Assembly: GCA_017744605.1 (NCBI GenBank)
Contig: JAGIAZ010000015.1
Location: 1-64,000, forward strand
Direction of reading: 5' to 3'
DNA: 64,000 nt
Source: Sphingobium sp.
GTDB lineage: Bacteria; Pseudomonadota; Alphaproteobacteria; Sphingomonadales; Sphingomonadaceae
A program made the translations under genes and the position numbers. This document shows positions 9,406 to 19,845 of the stretch, piece after piece. Below the pieces are notes generated by a model that worked only from the letters and a program-made list of their open reading frames with translations, was not told where the DNA came from and searched no databases. Every line of letters begins with the position of its first letter. Within the stretch, counting starts at the first letter, position 1.

Positions 9406-9551
9406 GGGGAAACAATCCTTATCTCAGCGGGCACGATGGAGGGGGCGCCCGCTCGCAATTGATCCGCGCTTCTTAGTCACGCCGCCGTCCCTGCGCAACA
9501 TAAAGGGCAATCCGCCTTCCCTCCGCCCGCACATCGCCCTAAAGGACCGGC

Positions 9552-10538
9552 ATGGCCGAAGCTGACCCGATCCGACCCGACGCTGCCGCGACACGGACGC
9601 GCCCCGCCCTGCGCGTGCTGATCGCCGCGCCACGCGGCTTCTGCGCGGGCGTCGACCGCGCCATCACCATCGTCGAGAAGGCGCTGGAGAAATATGGCGC
9701 GCCGGTCTTCGTGCGCCATGAGATCGTCCACAACCGCCATGTCGTCCAGGCCCTGCGCGACAAGGGCGCGGTGTTCATCGACGAACTCGATGACGTCCCG
9801 GACGGACGGCCCGTCATCTTTTCCGCCCATGGCGTGCCCAAGCTCGTCCCCGCGAGCGCGGAGGCACGCGGGCTCGACTATCTCGACGCGACCTGCCCGC
9901 TCGTCTCGAAGGTTCACCGCCAGGCCGAGCGCCAGGTCGCGGCCGGACGCCATATCCTGTTCATCGGCCACGCCGGCCATCCCGAGGTCATCGGCACCTT
10001 CGGCCAGGTGGCGGAGGGCAGCATGACCCTCATCCAGTCCGAAGCGGACGCGGAGGCCTTCACGCCGGAGCCGGGTCAGGCGCTCGCCTTCCTGACGCAG
10101 ACGACACTGTCGGTCGACGACACCGCCGCCATGATCGGCGTCCTCCAGCGCCGCTTCCCGGATATCGCCGCCCCGAAGGGCGAGGACATCTGCTACGCGA
10201 CATCCAACCGCCAGGGCGCCGCCAAGGCTATCGCGGCCCAGGCCGATGCCGTGCTCGTCATCGGCGCGCCCAACAGCTCCAACTCGCTGCGCCTCGTCGA
10301 AGTCGCCGAGCGCACCGGCACGAAGGCGCGCCTGATCCAGTCGGCGGACGAAATCGATTTCGGCTGGCTGGCCGGTACGGCAACCCTTGGCCTCACGGCC
10401 GGCGCGAGCGCGCCCGAGCTTCTGGTCCGTGGCGTCATCGACGCGCTTGGGCGCCATTTTTCGGTGACCGAAGAGGAAGTCATGACCACGACCGAGAACA
10501 TGGCCTTCAAGCTGCCGCGCGGCCTCGAAGCGCAGTGA
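9552..10538 (+). CDS. ispH: 4-hydroxy-3-methylbut-2-enyl diphosphate reductase
   Basis: 328 residues. The three iron-sulfur cysteines sit in [11 protein letters not shown] (C31), TCPLVSKVH and CYATSNRQ. IspH is the last step of the MEP pathway, reducing HMBPP to IPP and DMAPP. A short extra N-terminus (about 20 residues) precedes the conserved start. The window also encodes the first MEP enzyme, dxs (17056-18984). The 146-bp gap to the divergent lipoprotein gene must hold both promoters. thrB follows 7 bp downstream. Confidence 0.96.
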   Translation: MAEADPIRPDAAATRTRPALRVLIAAPRGFCAGVDRAITIVEKALEKYGAPVFVRHEIVHNRHVVQALRDKGAVFIDELDDVPDGRPVIFSAHGVPKLVPASAEARGLDYLDATCPLVSKVHRQAERQVAAGRHILFIGHAGHPEVIGTFGQVAEGSMTLIQSEADAEAFTPEPGQALAFLTQTTLSVDDTAAMIGVLQRRFPDIAAPKGEDICYATSNRQGAAKAIAAQADAVLVIGAPNSSNSLRLVEVAERTGTKARLIQSADEIDFGWLAGTATLGLTAGASAPELLVRGVIDALGRHFSVTEEEVMTTTENMAFKLPRGLEAQ

Positions 10539-10545
10539 CGGCATA

Positions 10546-11529
10546 ATGGCAGTCTACACGCAGGTTTCGGCGGAAGAGCTTGGCGACTTCCTGACCCGTT
10601 TCGATGTCGGCGAGTTGGTGTCCGCCAAGGGCATCGCCGAGGGCGTCGAGAATTCCAACTATCTCGTCGACACCACCGGCGCGAATGGCAAAGGCGCCCG
10701 CTTCATCCTGACGCTCTACGAGAAACGCGTCGCGGCGGGCGACCTGCCCTATTTCATGGGCCTGCTCGATCATCTCGCCGCCAAGGGTCTGGCCGTGCCG
10801 CCGGCCATCAAGGATCGCGAGGGGCGCGAGATTCACGAGTTGGCGGGACGGCCGGCCTGCCTCATCCAGTTCCTGCCAGGCGTCTCCGTCTCGCACCCCA
10901 ATGTTGCGCAAGCGCATGCCGCCGGACGCGCCATGGCCGAGATGCACAAGGCCGTCGCCGACTTCCCGCTCGACCGGCCCAACTCGATGGGCGTCGAAAC
11001 ATGGAAGCCACTGTTCGAGCGCTGCGGCCGCAGCCTCGACCAGATCCAGCCGGGCTTTCACGATGACATGGCGACGGCAATCGGCGAGGTCCTCGCCAAC
11101 TGGAACGCGGGCGATTTCGACCAATGCGCCGTTCATGCCGATCTCTTCCCGGACAATGTCCTGATGCTCGGCGACAAGGTGACCGGCCTCATCGACTTCT
11201 ATTTCGCCTGCACGGACGTGCGCCTCTACGATCTGGCGATCATGCACGCGGCCTGGGCCTTCGACGCGACCGGACGCACCTTTCATGCCGCCGTCGGCGA
11301 GACGCTCATCGCGGGTTATGAGGCGGTATTCCCCCTCACAGAACAGGAGCGCGCCGCCTTCAACGGCTTCGCCGCGGGTGCCTGCATCCGCTTCACCCTG
11401 TCGCGCGCCTGGGACTGGCTCAACACGCCGGCCGACGCGCTCGTGATGCGCAAGGATCCGCTTGCCTTCTGGCGCCGCCTCAAGGTCTACGACCCCGATC
11501 TGGCGGCACGCCTCAAGACCCTTACATGA
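10546..11529 (+). CDS. thrB: homoserine kinase (choline-kinase-like type)
   Basis: 327 residues of the phosphotransferase/choline kinase fold used for homoserine kinase in many alphaproteobacteria, not the GHMP type. Motifs: [11 protein letters not shown] near residue 33, and the catalytic [13 protein letters not shown] with the later [11 protein letters not shown] metal-binding segment. It phosphorylates homoserine on the way to threonine. It forms a tight run with ispH (7-bp gap) and rnhA (4-bp overlap). Confidence 0.93.
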   Translation: MAVYTQVSAEELGDFLTRFDVGELVSAKGIAEGVENSNYLVDTTGANGKGARFILTLYEKRVAAGDLPYFMGLLDHLAAKGLAVPPAIKDREGREIHELAGRPACLIQFLPGVSVSHPNVAQAHAAGRAMAEMHKAVADFPLDRPNSMGVETWKPLFERCGRSLDQIQPGFHDDMATAIGEVLANWNAGDFDQCAVHADLFPDNVLMLGDKVTGLIDFYFACTDVRLYDLAIMHAAWAFDATGRTFHAAVGETLIAGYEAVFPLTEQERAAFNGFAAGACIRFTLSRAWDWLNTPADALVMRKDPLAFWRRLKVYDPDLAARLKTLT

Positions 11530-11969
11530 GCGACATCGTCGAGCTGTTCACGGACGGCGCCTGCAAGGGCAATCCCGGTCCCGGTGGCTGGGGCGCCGTG
11601 CTGCGCTTCAAGGGCAAGGAAAAGGAACTCTCGGGCGGCGAGCCCGACACGACCAACAACCGCATGGAGATGATGGCGGCGATCGAGGGCCTCAAGGCGC
11701 TGACCCGCCCTTGTCACGTCAAGCTCTTCACCGACAGCAAATATGTGATGGATGGCATCACCAAGTGGATCCACGGCTGGCAGCGCAACGGCTGGCGCAC
11801 CGCCGACAAGAAGCCGGTCAAGAATGCCGATCTCTGGCAGGCGCTGCTCGCCGCCATCGCGCCGCACCGGGTCGAATGGCACTGGGTGAAAGGGCATGCC
11901 GGCCATCCCGAGAACGAGCGAGCCGACAAACTCGCCTGCGCCGCCGCGGAGGCCGTTCGAGGGGCGTAG
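11526..11969 (+). CDS. rnhA: ribonuclease HI
   Basis: 147 residues, standard RNase HI size. It begins with [16 protein letters not shown] (catalytic D10), followed by [13 protein letters not shown] (catalytic Glu), [11 protein letters not shown] (catalytic Asp) and [17 protein letters not shown] with the last acidic residue. It removes RNA from RNA-DNA hybrids. The ATG overlaps the thrB stop by 4 bp. Confidence 0.96.
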   Translation: MSDIVELFTDGACKGNPGPGGWGAVLRFKGKEKELSGGEPDTTNNRMEMMAAIEGLKALTRPCHVKLFTDSKYVMDGITKWIHGWQRNGWRTADKKPVKNADLWQALLAAIAPHRVEWHWVKGHAGHPENERADKLACAAAEAVRGA

Positions 11970-11984
11970 CGCGTAGGCCCTAGA

Positions 11985-12491
11985 TCAGTTGCACTTGGCG
12001 CAGGTGCCGAGCACCTCGATCACGGGCCGTTCGGGGCTGAAACCCGACAGGGTAGCGACGCTGCGCACCTGCTCGGTCAGCGCATCGTCGTCGACATGAG
12101 TCGTCGCGCCACATTCCCGGCACACCAGAAAGATGCAGTCGTGCATGCAGCCGGGATGGGCATTGGCGATATAGGCATTGGCGCTCTCGACGCGCTGCGC
12201 GAGGTTGTTCGCCACGAACAGGTCGAGGATACGGTAGACGCTGTTGGGCGCCACGCGCTTGCCGCGCCGCTGCGAGACCTTGTCCGCGATGTCATAGGCC
12301 GATGACGGCTTTTCCTCGGCGGCCAGCACGGCGAAGATATCGCCGCGCATGTCCGTCCACTGCTCGCCCTTGCTCTCCAGCATGGCGCGCGCCGCCTGGG
12401 CGAGCTTGTTGCCCGTCGGTTCGCGGTGATCGTGGCGATGGTCATGCCCGTGATCGTGCCCATGACCGTGGCTATGTGTGTGGCCGCTCAT
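11985..12491 (-). CDS. Fur-family regulator, probably Zur
   Basis: 168 residues. The first 25 are His/Asp/Gly repeats (about eleven His), then comes a winged helix with the Fur-family pattern YRILDLFVANNLAQRVES, and a dimerisation domain with structural zinc CxxC pairs (CRECG and the terminal CAKC) plus a metal-site HPGCMHDC. The layout fits the zinc regulator Zur better than Fur or PerR. The His-rich head could buffer or sense zinc. It converges on rnhA with 15 bp between stops. Its target genes are not obvious nearby. Confidence 0.85.
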   Translation of the reverse strand: MSGHTHSHGHGHDHGHDHRHDHREPTGNKLAQAARAMLESKGEQWTDMRGDIFAVLAAEEKPSSAYDIADKVSQRRGKRVAPNSVYRILDLFVANNLAQRVESANAYIANAHPGCMHDCIFLVCRECGATTHVDDDALTEQVRSVATLSGFSPERPVIEVLGTCAKCN

Positions 12492-12628
12492 CCCTCTAAT
12501 CTAGGCCTTGCGGGCACCCGCGACAAGCCTGGCCAATGGGCCCGCGATCCGGGAACCGAACGGATCATGGCGTCTGCCGAAAAGTTGGTTTAAATAAATG
12601 GACAGAATCAACAAAGGGAGGGGCTGCG

Positions 12629-13699
12629 ATGGCCATCACCAGCACATTCGCCGGAACATGTGGACGTTTTGCGGCAGGCCTCGCGCTCGCCGGCCTGGTT
12701 GCTGCGGCGCCGCTCGCAGCGCAGCCATCCGGCCCCGGCGGACCGGCGCCGCTCGCCAAGCAGCCGGCGAACGTCAACGTCGTTACTGTCCATTCCAAGT
12801 CGCTCGAGGGCAATCTCGAGGGCGATCCGGCCGACATCAAGGTGATCGTCGCACTCCCGCCGAACTACGGCAAGGACACCAAAAAGCGCTATCCGGTCGT
12901 CTATTTTCTCCACGGCTATTTCTTCAACGTCGACCAGATCGACGGCCTCGCCCATTTCGGCGACGCGGTCTCGGACGAAGCCAAGAAAGGCCATGAGTTC
13001 ATCCTCGTCGCGCCCGACGGCGGCCGCACCAAATGGGCCGGCTCCATGTGGTCGAGTTCGCCGACGATCGGCGACTGGGAAGGCTTCGTGTCGAAGGACC
13101 TCGTGTCCTACATCGACTCGCACTATCGCACGCTCGCCAAGCCCGCCTCGCGCGGCCTCGGCGGCCACTCGATGGGCGGCTACGGCACATGGCGCATCGC
13201 CATGAAGCACCCCGGCATCTTCGGCGCCGCCTATGGCATGAGCGCCTGCTGCATGTCGGCGCGCACGACCAATGCCGGCGACGCGAAGATCGAGAAGATG
13301 TCGATCGAGGAAGCCTTGAAGGCCGGCTTCGGCGAGCGCGCGGCGATCGCCTCGGCCGCCGGCTGGGCCTCCAACCCGGCCAAGCCGCCCTTCTATTTCG
13401 ACTGGCTGACCAAGGACGGCGTCGCCCAGCCCGATGTCGTCGCGCAATGGGCCGCCAACGCCCCGCTCGCCATGCTCTCGCAATATGTGCAGAACCTGAA
13501 GACCTATCAGGCGCTGGGCATCGAAATCGGCACCAAGGACGGCCTCATCGGCGACAACCGCAAGCTCAACGCGCTGTTCGACCAATATGGGCTGAAGCAC
13601 GATTATGCGGAGTTCGACGGCGGCCATGCCGAGCGTTTCGCCGAGCGCGTCCGCATCGGCCTCATTCCCTTCATGGAAAAGAATCTCGCGACGAAGTGA
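12629..13699 (+). CDS. secreted esterase (esterase D/PF00756-like)
   Basis: 356 residues from ATG 12629, which follows a good ribosome site (AAAGGGAGGGG). A signal peptide with a hydrophobic core and cleavage near AAPLAAQ is followed by an alpha/beta-hydrolase domain: the oxyanion region YFLHGYF, the nucleophile elbow GGHSMGGYG, a late Asp region and the terminal His in DGGHAERF. This matches the putative esterase family that includes S-formylglutathione hydrolase and tributyrin esterases. It is probably periplasmic. The substrate is unknown. The frame is open upstream of 12629 but the extra sequence is not protein-like. Confidence 0.85.
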   Translation: MAITSTFAGTCGRFAAGLALAGLVAAAPLAAQPSGPGGPAPLAKQPANVNVVTVHSKSLEGNLEGDPADIKVIVALPPNYGKDTKKRYPVVYFLHGYFFNVDQIDGLAHFGDAVSDEAKKGHEFILVAPDGGRTKWAGSMWSSSPTIGDWEGFVSKDLVSYIDSHYRTLAKPASRGLGGHSMGGYGTWRIAMKHPGIFGAAYGMSACCMSARTTNAGDAKIEKMSIEEALKAGFGERAAIASAAGWASNPAKPPFYFDWLTKDGVAQPDVVAQWAANAPLAMLSQYVQNLKTYQALGIEIGTKDGLIGDNRKLNALFDQYGLKHDYAEFDGGHAERFAERVRIGLIPFMEKNLATK

Positions 13700-13712
13700 G
13701 TTCGCCATCTTA

Positions 13713-13813
13713 GCCCCTCCCCTTTAGGGGAGGGGTTAGGGTGGGGGCCTGCCATATTGCAGATCGCTTCGCGACACCCACCCCCGAGCCCTCCCTTGAA
13801 AGGGAGGGGCCTT
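13713..13813. repeat. GC-rich double hairpin between convergent genes
   Basis: CCCCTCCCCT-tt-AGGGGAGGGG at 13714-13735 and CTCCCTT-gaa-AGGGAG at the right end form two local hairpins. The outer GGGTGGGGGC and CCCACCCCC parts can also pair across the element. It ends in CTTTT. It lies between the esterase (rightward) and the symporter (leftward), so it is a likely two-way terminator. It belongs to a family of intergenic repeats common in sphingomonads. Confidence 0.65.
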
Positions 13814-15088
13814 TTATTGGTTACCTCCGCCCAGCGCCCTCTCCAACCTCCCTTGATCCAGCGCGCCTTCCCATTTCGCCACGACGATCGTCGCCACGGC
13901 ATTGCCGATGATGTTGGTGATCGCCCGGCATTCGCTCATGAAGCGGTCGATGCCCAGGATCAGCGCCATGCCGGCCACCGGCACGCTGGGCACGATGGCG
14001 AGTGTCGCCGCGAGGGTGATGAAGCCCGACCCCGTCACGCCCGCCGCGCCCTTGCTCGAGATGATCGCGACGCCCAGCAAAGCCAGTTGCTGCCCGAGGC
14101 TGAGGTCCACGCCGCAGGCCTGCGCGATGAACAGGGCGGCCAGCGTCATGTAAATATTCGTGCCGTCCAGGTTGAAGCTGTAGCCCAGGGGAATGACCAG
14201 CCCGACCACGCCCGGGTCGCAACCCGCCGCCTCCAGCCGCTTCATCAGCGGCGGCAAGGCGGCTTCCGACGATGACGTGCCCAGCACCAGCAGAAGCTCG
14301 TCCTTGAGATAGGCGATCAGGCGGAAGATCGAGAAGCCGCCCGCCCGTGCGATCAGGCCCAGCACGACGAGCACGAACAGCGCCGAGGTCAGGTAGAATG
14401 TGGCGAGCAGCCGCAGCAGATAATCGAGCACATCCGGCCCATATTTGCCGACGGTGAAGGCCATGGCCGCGAAGGCGCCGACGGGCGCGGCCCGCATCAC
14501 GATGGCGACGATGCGAAAGACGACGACCGAGAGCCGGTCGACCAGGTCGATCACGGGCTGCGCGGGCTCGCCCACCAGCGCGATGGCAATGCCGGTCAGG
14601 ACCGAGACGAACAGGATCTGCAGGATCGATCCCTCGGCGAGCGGCGACACCAGCGTCCTGGGGATGATCGCCAGCAGGAACTCGGTGATCGAGCTGTGCT
14701 GCGCCTGCTCGACATAGGGCGCGACCGCCGCGCTATCGAGCGTCGCGGGATGGATGCCGAGGCCCGCGCCCGGCTGCACGACATTGGCGACGACAAGGCC
14801 GATGGCGAGCGCGACAGAGGAGACGACGATGAAATAGCCGAAGGCCCGGGCGGCGACGCGGCCCAGTTCGCCGAGCGCGCGCATATGGGCGATGCCGCTC
14901 ACCAGCGTCAGGAAGATCACGGGCGCGATGACCATCTTGATCGCCGCGATGAAGGCATCGGACAGCGGCTTCATCGCGCTGCCCCAGCCAGGCTTTAGAA
15001 TGCCGAGCAGCACACCCAGCACGATCGCGATCAGCACCTGCACATAGAGATGCCGCCACCAGCCGCGTGCTGCCTGTGTCGCTGTCAT
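13814..15088 (-). CDS. dicarboxylate/amino acid:cation symporter (DctA type)
   Basis: 424 residues from ATG 15088. That start has a GGGGAG ribosome site five bases upstream, which argues against the GTG 15 bases earlier. The protein shows the DAACS fold: [15 protein letters not shown] at the start, eight helices, the Ser-rich hairpin [11 protein letters not shown], the [15 protein letters not shown] motif and the last hairpin [12 protein letters not shown]. It imports C4-dicarboxylates or acidic amino acids with protons or sodium. DctA versus GltP cannot be settled here. It is a single-gene unit. Confidence 0.88.
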   Translation of the reverse strand: MTATQAARGWWRHLYVQVLIAIVLGVLLGILKPGWGSAMKPLSDAFIAAIKMVIAPVIFLTLVSGIAHMRALGELGRVAARAFGYFIVVSSVALAIGLVVANVVQPGAGLGIHPATLDSAAVAPYVEQAQHSSITEFLLAIIPRTLVSPLAEGSILQILFVSVLTGIAIALVGEPAQPVIDLVDRLSVVVFRIVAIVMRAAPVGAFAAMAFTVGKYGPDVLDYLLRLLATFYLTSALFVLVVLGLIARAGGFSIFRLIAYLKDELLLVLGTSSSEAALPPLMKRLEAAGCDPGVVGLVIPLGYSFNLDGTNIYMTLAALFIAQACGVDLSLGQQLALLGVAIISSKGAAGVTGSGFITLAATLAIVPSVPVAGMALILGIDRFMSECRAITNIIGNAVATIVVAKWEGALDQGRLERALGGGNQ

Positions 15089-15130
15089 GCCTGCTCCCCT
15101 CACCCATGGCCATATCCCATCGCATCATCG

Positions 15131-15232
15131 TCATTCCCGCGAAAGCGGGAACCTCGTCAACCGGGCGGCTACGGGCTGGACGCGCAGGAGACCGCGCCGC
15201 CGCCGCTGGCTTCTCGCTTTCGCGGGAATGGC
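15131..15232. repeat. intergenic inverted repeat
   Basis: The left arm TCATTCCCGCGAAAGCGGGA (from 15131) pairs with CTCGCTTTCGCGGGAATG near the right end, with about 60 bp of GC-rich spacer. It lies between divergent genes (symporter leftward, methyltransferase rightward), so it cannot be a simple terminator for either. A fragment of the same repeat (TCACTCCCGCGAAAACC) occurs at about 16402-16420. This looks like a non-autonomous repeat family. Confidence 0.55.
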
Positions 15233-15326
15233 GAAGTTTTTGCCGCTGCTTTGACTGCTCCGGACTCAAGGAAATGCCTATGCTGTGATATTATTCCCCA
15301 TCGATTTTTGTTGGGAGACCTGTGTC

Positions 15327-16388
15327 ATGACGGACGTCGTTGATGTCGCGAAAGTTGAGCAGCTTGCCGGCAAGGTGGTCGGCGATGTGGCAGGCGCCAT
15401 GGCCCTGTTCATGGCCTATCTCGGGGATCAGGCCGGCGTGTTCGATACGCTGGATCGCGCCGGTCGCGTCACGGCTGGCGAGCTTGCCGGCAAGACCGGC
15501 CTCAATGCCAAATATCTCCACCAGTGGCTCGGCTCTGTTTCGGCCGCCGGCTATGTGACTTTCCATCCGGAGGACGAAACCTTCTCACTGACGCCCGAGC
15601 AGGCCCTGGTGTTCGGTCGCGAAGGCCAGCCAGCCTGCATGCAGGGCTTCGTGCAAATTCTCGTCGCGCAATATGCCGGGCAGGAAGCCGCCGTCGAAAC
15701 CTTCAAGTCGGGCAAGGGCCGCCCCTGGAGCGACCATCTCCCCTGCTGCTTCTGCGGCACGGACCGCTTCTTCCGGCCGGGCTATATGGTCAATCTCGTC
15801 GACAACTGGATTCCCGCTTTGTCCGGGGTCGAAGGCAAGCTGAAGGCCGGGGCGAAGGTGGCCGATATCGGCTGCGGCCACGGCTCCTCGACCATCCTCA
15901 TGGCCCAGGCCTATCCCGCCTCCACCATCTTCGGCTTCGACTTCCACGAGCCGTCGATCGAAGCGGCCCGCAGCAAGGCGGCGGAGGCCGGCGTCACCAA
16001 TGTCCGCTTCGAGATCGCCAGGGCGCAGGATTATCCCGGTGACGGTTTCGATTTCGCCTGCATCTTCGATGCGCTCCACGACATGGGCGACCCGGTCGGC
16101 GCGGCGCGGCACATTCGCGAGACACTCAAGCATGACGGCACGTTCATGCTGGTCGAGCCGATGGCCGGCGACACCATGGCGGACAATATGAACCCCATCG
16201 GCCAGATCTTCTACGCCGCCTCGACCACGATCTGCACCCCCGCCTCGCTGGCACAGGAAGTCGGCCTGGGTCTTGGGGCACAAGCGGGCCAGAAGCGGCT
16301 GACGGAGGTGCTGAACGAAGCGGGCTTCACGAAGGTCCGCCGCGCCTCAGAGACGCCGACGAACATGGTGCTGGAGGTGACGGGCTAG
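15327..16388 (+). CDS. class I SAM-dependent methyltransferase with N-terminal winged helix
   Basis: 353 residues from ATG 15327 (GGGAG ribosome site ten bases upstream). The first 90 residues look like a winged-helix dimerisation domain (TLDRAGRVTAGELAGKTGL). The SAM-binding motif I is VADIGCGHGSSTILMA, followed by FGFDFHEPSIEAA and a FDALHDMGDP motif. This layout matches the Rv2258c-like group of small-molecule methyltransferases. Substrate unknown. Monocistronic, flanked by repeat fragments. Confidence 0.8.
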   Translation: MTDVVDVAKVEQLAGKVVGDVAGAMALFMAYLGDQAGVFDTLDRAGRVTAGELAGKTGLNAKYLHQWLGSVSAAGYVTFHPEDETFSLTPEQALVFGREGQPACMQGFVQILVAQYAGQEAAVETFKSGKGRPWSDHLPCCFCGTDRFFRPGYMVNLVDNWIPALSGVEGKLKAGAKVADIGCGHGSSTILMAQAYPASTIFGFDFHEPSIEAARSKAAEAGVTNVRFEIARAQDYPGDGFDFACIFDALHDMGDPVGAARHIRETLKHDGTFMLVEPMAGDTMADNMNPIGQIFYAASTTICTPASLAQEVGLGLGAQAGQKRLTEVLNEAGFTKVRRASETPTNMVLEVTG

Positions 16389-16499
16389 GACGCCTTCATC
16401 GTCACTCCCGCGAAAACCATTCGTGGAGCGGTGCGGGACGAGTTTTGTGCCGCCCACGCCCCGCTATCGCGCCGCGCCGCACATCGTTATCCGACACGC

Positions 16500-17003
16500 A
16501 TGAGTCTCGAATCGGTCCAGGCCTGGCTGGCCATCCACGCGCCCGACATCGCCCTGATCGATCAGGGCGCCTCGACCGCCACCGTCGCCGAGGCTGCGGT
16601 CGCACTCGGCGTCGCGCCCGCGCAGATCGCCAAGACGCTTTCGCTGCGGCTCAAGGACGAAGTCGTGCTGCTCGTGACGCGTGGCGATGCGCGGCTCGAC
16701 AATCGCAAGACCAAGGATCGCTTCGGCGCACGCCCGCGCATGCTGGGCGGCGAGGACGCGGAAGCGATCACCGGCCATCCCGTCGGCGGTATCTGCCCCT
16801 TCGGCCTCGCCTCGCCGCTGCCGGTCTACTGCGATGTCTCGCTCAAGGACTTCGATCTCGTCTATCCGGCGGCCGGCTCACGCACCGCGTCGGTCTGCCT
16901 CACGCCGCAACGTCTCTTCGAACTCGTCGGCGCGGGCTGGGTCGACATTTGCTCCCTCGCCGAAGCGGACACCATCTCATCATCCACAATTGCGTGCGCT
17001 TGA
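16500..17003 (+). CDS. YbaK/EbsC-type aminoacyl-tRNA deacylase
   Basis: 167 residues from ATG 16500. The YbaK/ProX editing domain is visible: KTLSLRLKDEVVLLVTRGDARLDNRK, with the key Lys, then GGICPFGLASPLPVYCDVSL with the conserved GxxxPFG loop. The family clears misacylated tRNA (Cys-tRNA-Pro, Ala-tRNA-Pro) in trans. The exact specificity is not clear. dxs follows 52 bp downstream. Confidence 0.85.
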   Translation: MSLESVQAWLAIHAPDIALIDQGASTATVAEAAVALGVAPAQIAKTLSLRLKDEVVLLVTRGDARLDNRKTKDRFGARPRMLGGEDAEAITGHPVGGICPFGLASPLPVYCDVSLKDFDLVYPAAGSRTASVCLTPQRLFELVGAGWVDICSLAEADTISSSTIACA

Positions 17004-17055
17004 GTATCCAACGCCAATCGACATTTGACAGGTGGCACACTAGTTAAGCATCTGC

Positions 17056-18984
17056 ATGAAGGACCAACCTGCCACGCCCCTGCTCGATCAGGTGCATGAA
17101 CCCGCCGATCTGCGTCGCCTTGCGCCCGATCAGCTTCGGCAGCTGGCGGATGAATTGCGGCAGGAAACGATCAGCGCGGTCGGCGTCACCGGCGGCCATC
17201 TCGGCTCCGGCCTCGGCGTGGTCGAGCTGACCACCGCCATCCACTACGTCTTCAACACGCCCGAGGACAAGCTCGTCTGGGATGTGGGACACCAGTGCTA
17301 TCCCCACAAGATCCTGACCGGACGCCGCGACCGCATTCGCACGCTCCGCACCGGCGGCGGCCTCTCAGGCTTCACCAAGCGCAGCGAGAGCGAATATGAC
17401 CCGTTCGGCGCCGCGCACTCGTCGACGTCGATCAGCGCCGCGCTGGGCTTCGCCATCGCCAACAAGCTCGCCGGCAAGCCCGGCAAGGGCATCGCGGTGA
17501 TCGGCGACGGCGCCATGTCGGCCGGCATGGCCTATGAAGCGATGAACAATGCCCGCGATGCCGGCAATCGTCTCATCGTCATCCTCAACGACAATGACAT
17601 GTCGATCGCGCCGCCGGTGGGCGGCCTTTCGGCCTATCTTTCGCGCATCGTCTCCAGCCGCGAGTTCCTCTCGCTGCGCGACGTGCTCAAGCGCTTTGCC
17701 CGCAGGCTGCCGCGTCCGCTGCACAAGGCGGCCAAGAAGACCGACGAGTTCGCGCGCGGCATGGCGATGGGCGGCACGCTCTTCGAGGAACTGGGCTTCT
17801 ATTATGTCGGCCCGATCGACGGCCACAATCTCGATCAACTGGTTCCGGTGCTCGAAAATGTCCGCGACATGGCCGACGGACCGGTACTCATCCATGTCGT
17901 CACGCAGAAGGGCAAGGGCTATGCGCCCGCCGAGGCCGCCGCCGACAAATATCACGGCGTGCAGAAGTTCGACGTGATCACCGGCGAGCAGGCCAAGGCC
18001 CCGCCGGGACCACCGAGCTATACCAGCGTGTTCGCCAAGGCGCTGCTCGCCGAAGCTGCATCCGACCCAACCATCTGCGCGATTACGGCAGCCATGCCGG
18101 CGGGCACCGGCCTCGACAAGTTCCAGGCGGCCCACCCCGAGCGCTTCTTCGACGTGGGCATTGCCGAACAGCATGCCGTGACCTTTGCCGCCGGTCTCGC
18201 AGCGCAGGGCATGCGCCCCTTCTGCGCCATCTACTCGACCTTCCTGCAGCGCGCCTATGACCAGGTCGTGCACGATGTCGCGATCCAGAACCTGCCGGTG
18301 CGCTTCGCCATCGATCGCGCGGGCCTGGTCGGCGCGGACGGCGCGACCCATGCGGGCAGCTTCGACGTCACCTATCTCGCCACCCTGCCCAATCTGGTCG
18401 TGATGGCCGCGGCCGACGAGGCCGAACTGGTCCACATGACGCACACCTGTGCGAAGCACGATTCGGGTCCGATCGCCGTCCGCTATCCGCGCGGCAACGG
18501 CACCGGCGTCGCCTTGCCGGAGACGCCGGAACTGCTCGAGATCGGCAAGGGCCGCATCGTGCGCGAGGGCAAAAAGGTCGCCATCCTGTCGCTCGGCACC
18601 CGCCTCGAGGAAGCCCTCAAGGCCGCCGATGCCCTCGACGCCAAGGGGCTTTCAACCACGGTCGCGGACCTGCGCTTCGTCAAGCCGCTCGACGAGGCGA
18701 TGATCCGCAAGCTGCTCGCGACGCATGAGGTCGCGGTCACCGTCGAGGAGGCCAGCATCGGCGGCCTGGGCGCCCATGTGCTGACGCTCGCCAGCGACGA
18801 GGGCCTCACCGACACCGGCCTCAAGATTCGCACCATGCGTCTGCCCGACACCTTCCAGGACCAGGACAAGCCCGAGAAGCAATATGACGAGGCGAAGCTG
18901 AACGCCCCGCACATCGTCGACACCGTCCTGACCGCGCTCCGCCATAACAGCGCGGGCATGGAGGAGACCGGAGCGCGGGCATGA
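17056..18984 (+). CDS. dxs: 1-deoxy-D-xylulose-5-phosphate synthase
   Basis: 642 residues. ThDP-binding [13 protein letters not shown], the [13 protein letters not shown] loop, and the transketolase-like second half with [16 protein letters not shown] are all present, as is [14 protein letters not shown] near the N-terminus. It joins pyruvate and glyceraldehyde-3-phosphate in the first step of the MEP pathway, which ispH in this window finishes. A TTGACA at 17025-17030 could be a -35 box, but no clear -10 follows. The stop overlaps the next gene by 4 bp. Confidence 0.96.
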   Translation: MKDQPATPLLDQVHEPADLRRLAPDQLRQLADELRQETISAVGVTGGHLGSGLGVVELTTAIHYVFNTPEDKLVWDVGHQCYPHKILTGRRDRIRTLRTGGGLSGFTKRSESEYDPFGAAHSSTSISAALGFAIANKLAGKPGKGIAVIGDGAMSAGMAYEAMNNARDAGNRLIVILNDNDMSIAPPVGGLSAYLSRIVSSREFLSLRDVLKRFARRLPRPLHKAAKKTDEFARGMAMGGTLFEELGFYYVGPIDGHNLDQLVPVLENVRDMADGPVLIHVVTQKGKGYAPAEAAADKYHGVQKFDVITGEQAKAPPGPPSYTSVFAKALLAEAASDPTICAITAAMPAGTGLDKFQAAHPERFFDVGIAEQHAVTFAAGLAAQGMRPFCAIYSTFLQRAYDQVVHDVAIQNLPVRFAIDRAGLVGADGATHAGSFDVTYLATLPNLVVMAAADEAELVHMTHTCAKHDSGPIAVRYPRGNGTGVALPETPELLEIGKGRIVREGKKVAILSLGTRLEEALKAADALDAKGLSTTVADLRFVKPLDEAMIRKLLATHEVAVTVEEASIGGLGAHVLTLASDEGLTDTGLKIRTMRLPDTFQDQDKPEKQYDEAKLNAPHIVDTVLTALRHNSAGMEETGARA

Positions 18985-19784
18985 CTGGAAAGGCCACCAT
19001 CCGCACCGGCATCGGCGGGTGGACCTTCGAGCCCTGGCGCGGGGTGTTCTATCCGGCCGACCTGCCCAAGGCGAAGGAGCTGGATTACGCAGTCCGGCAT
19101 CTCTCGACGATCGAGATCAACGGCACCTTCTATCGCACCCAGTCGCCATCGACCTTCGCCAAATGGCGCGAGGCGGCGCCCGCGGGCTTCGTCTATGCGG
19201 TGAAGGCGCTGCAATATTGCGTGGCCAAGAAGAAGCTCGCCGAAGCCGAGGACTCGATCGGCCGTTTCCTCGCCTCGGGCCTCAGCGAGCTGGGCGACGC
19301 CTTGGGTCCGATCCTCTGGCAGTTCCGCGAGACCCGCAAGTTCGACACCGAGGACATCGCCGCGTTCCTCGCCATGCTGCCCGGCAAGATCGATGGCGTT
19401 CCTGCGCGGCATGTGCTCGAAGTGCGGCATGAGAGCTTTGCCTGCGGGGAGTTCGTGAACCTGATCCGCCAGCATGGAGCGGCCGTCGTGATCGCGGACC
19501 ATGAAAAGCATCCGCAAATTGCCGACCTGACCGCCGATTTCGTCTACGCGCGGCTGATGCGCTCGCAGGAAGATGTGCCGACCGGCTATGACGCCGCCGG
19601 CCTCGATCGCTGGGCGGACATGGCGAAGGGCTGGGCGGCGGGACAGCGACCCGACGGCCTCGACTATGTGACTGACGCGACGGCGGACACGAAGCCGCGC
19701 GATGTCTTCGTCTATTTCATATCAGGCGCGAAAGAGCGCAATCCGGCTGCCGCCATGGCGCTGGCGGAGCGAATCCAGGGCTAG
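18981..19784 (+). CDS. DUF72 domain protein
   Basis: 267 residues, typical of the DUF72 (YecE-like) family, a TIM-barrel fold of unknown role. Visible family segments are [17 protein letters not shown], the early [20 protein letters not shown] and [11 protein letters not shown] near the end. The ATG overlaps the dxs stop by 4 bp, so it is coupled to dxs. No catalytic function is established for the family. Confidence 0.88.
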   Translation: MTGKATIRTGIGGWTFEPWRGVFYPADLPKAKELDYAVRHLSTIEINGTFYRTQSPSTFAKWREAAPAGFVYAVKALQYCVAKKKLAEAEDSIGRFLASGLSELGDALGPILWQFRETRKFDTEDIAAFLAMLPGKIDGVPARHVLEVRHESFACGEFVNLIRQHGAAVVIADHEKHPQIADLTADFVYARLMRSQEDVPTGYDAAGLDRWADMAKGWAAGQRPDGLDYVTDATADTKPRDVFVYFISGAKERNPAAAMALAERIQG

Positions 19785-19798
19785 AATTATTCGTCACC

Positions 19799-19826
19799 CT
19801 GAACTTGTTTGTGCAAGCAAGTTCAG
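19799..19826. terminator. hairpin between convergent genes
   Basis: CTGAACTTG-N10-CAAGTTCAG, a perfect 9-bp inverted repeat, lies between the stops of the DUF72 gene (rightward) and bamF (leftward). It works equally in both directions. No long T-run follows, so it may be a repeat-derived or factor-assisted terminator. Confidence 0.55.
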
Positions 19827-19845
19827 CTGACGGAATTTGGATTGA

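Noticed and set aside
17025..17042. TTGACA promoter before dxs
   Set aside because: The -35 match is good but no -10 box occurs at the right distance, so it is mentioned only in the dxs entry.
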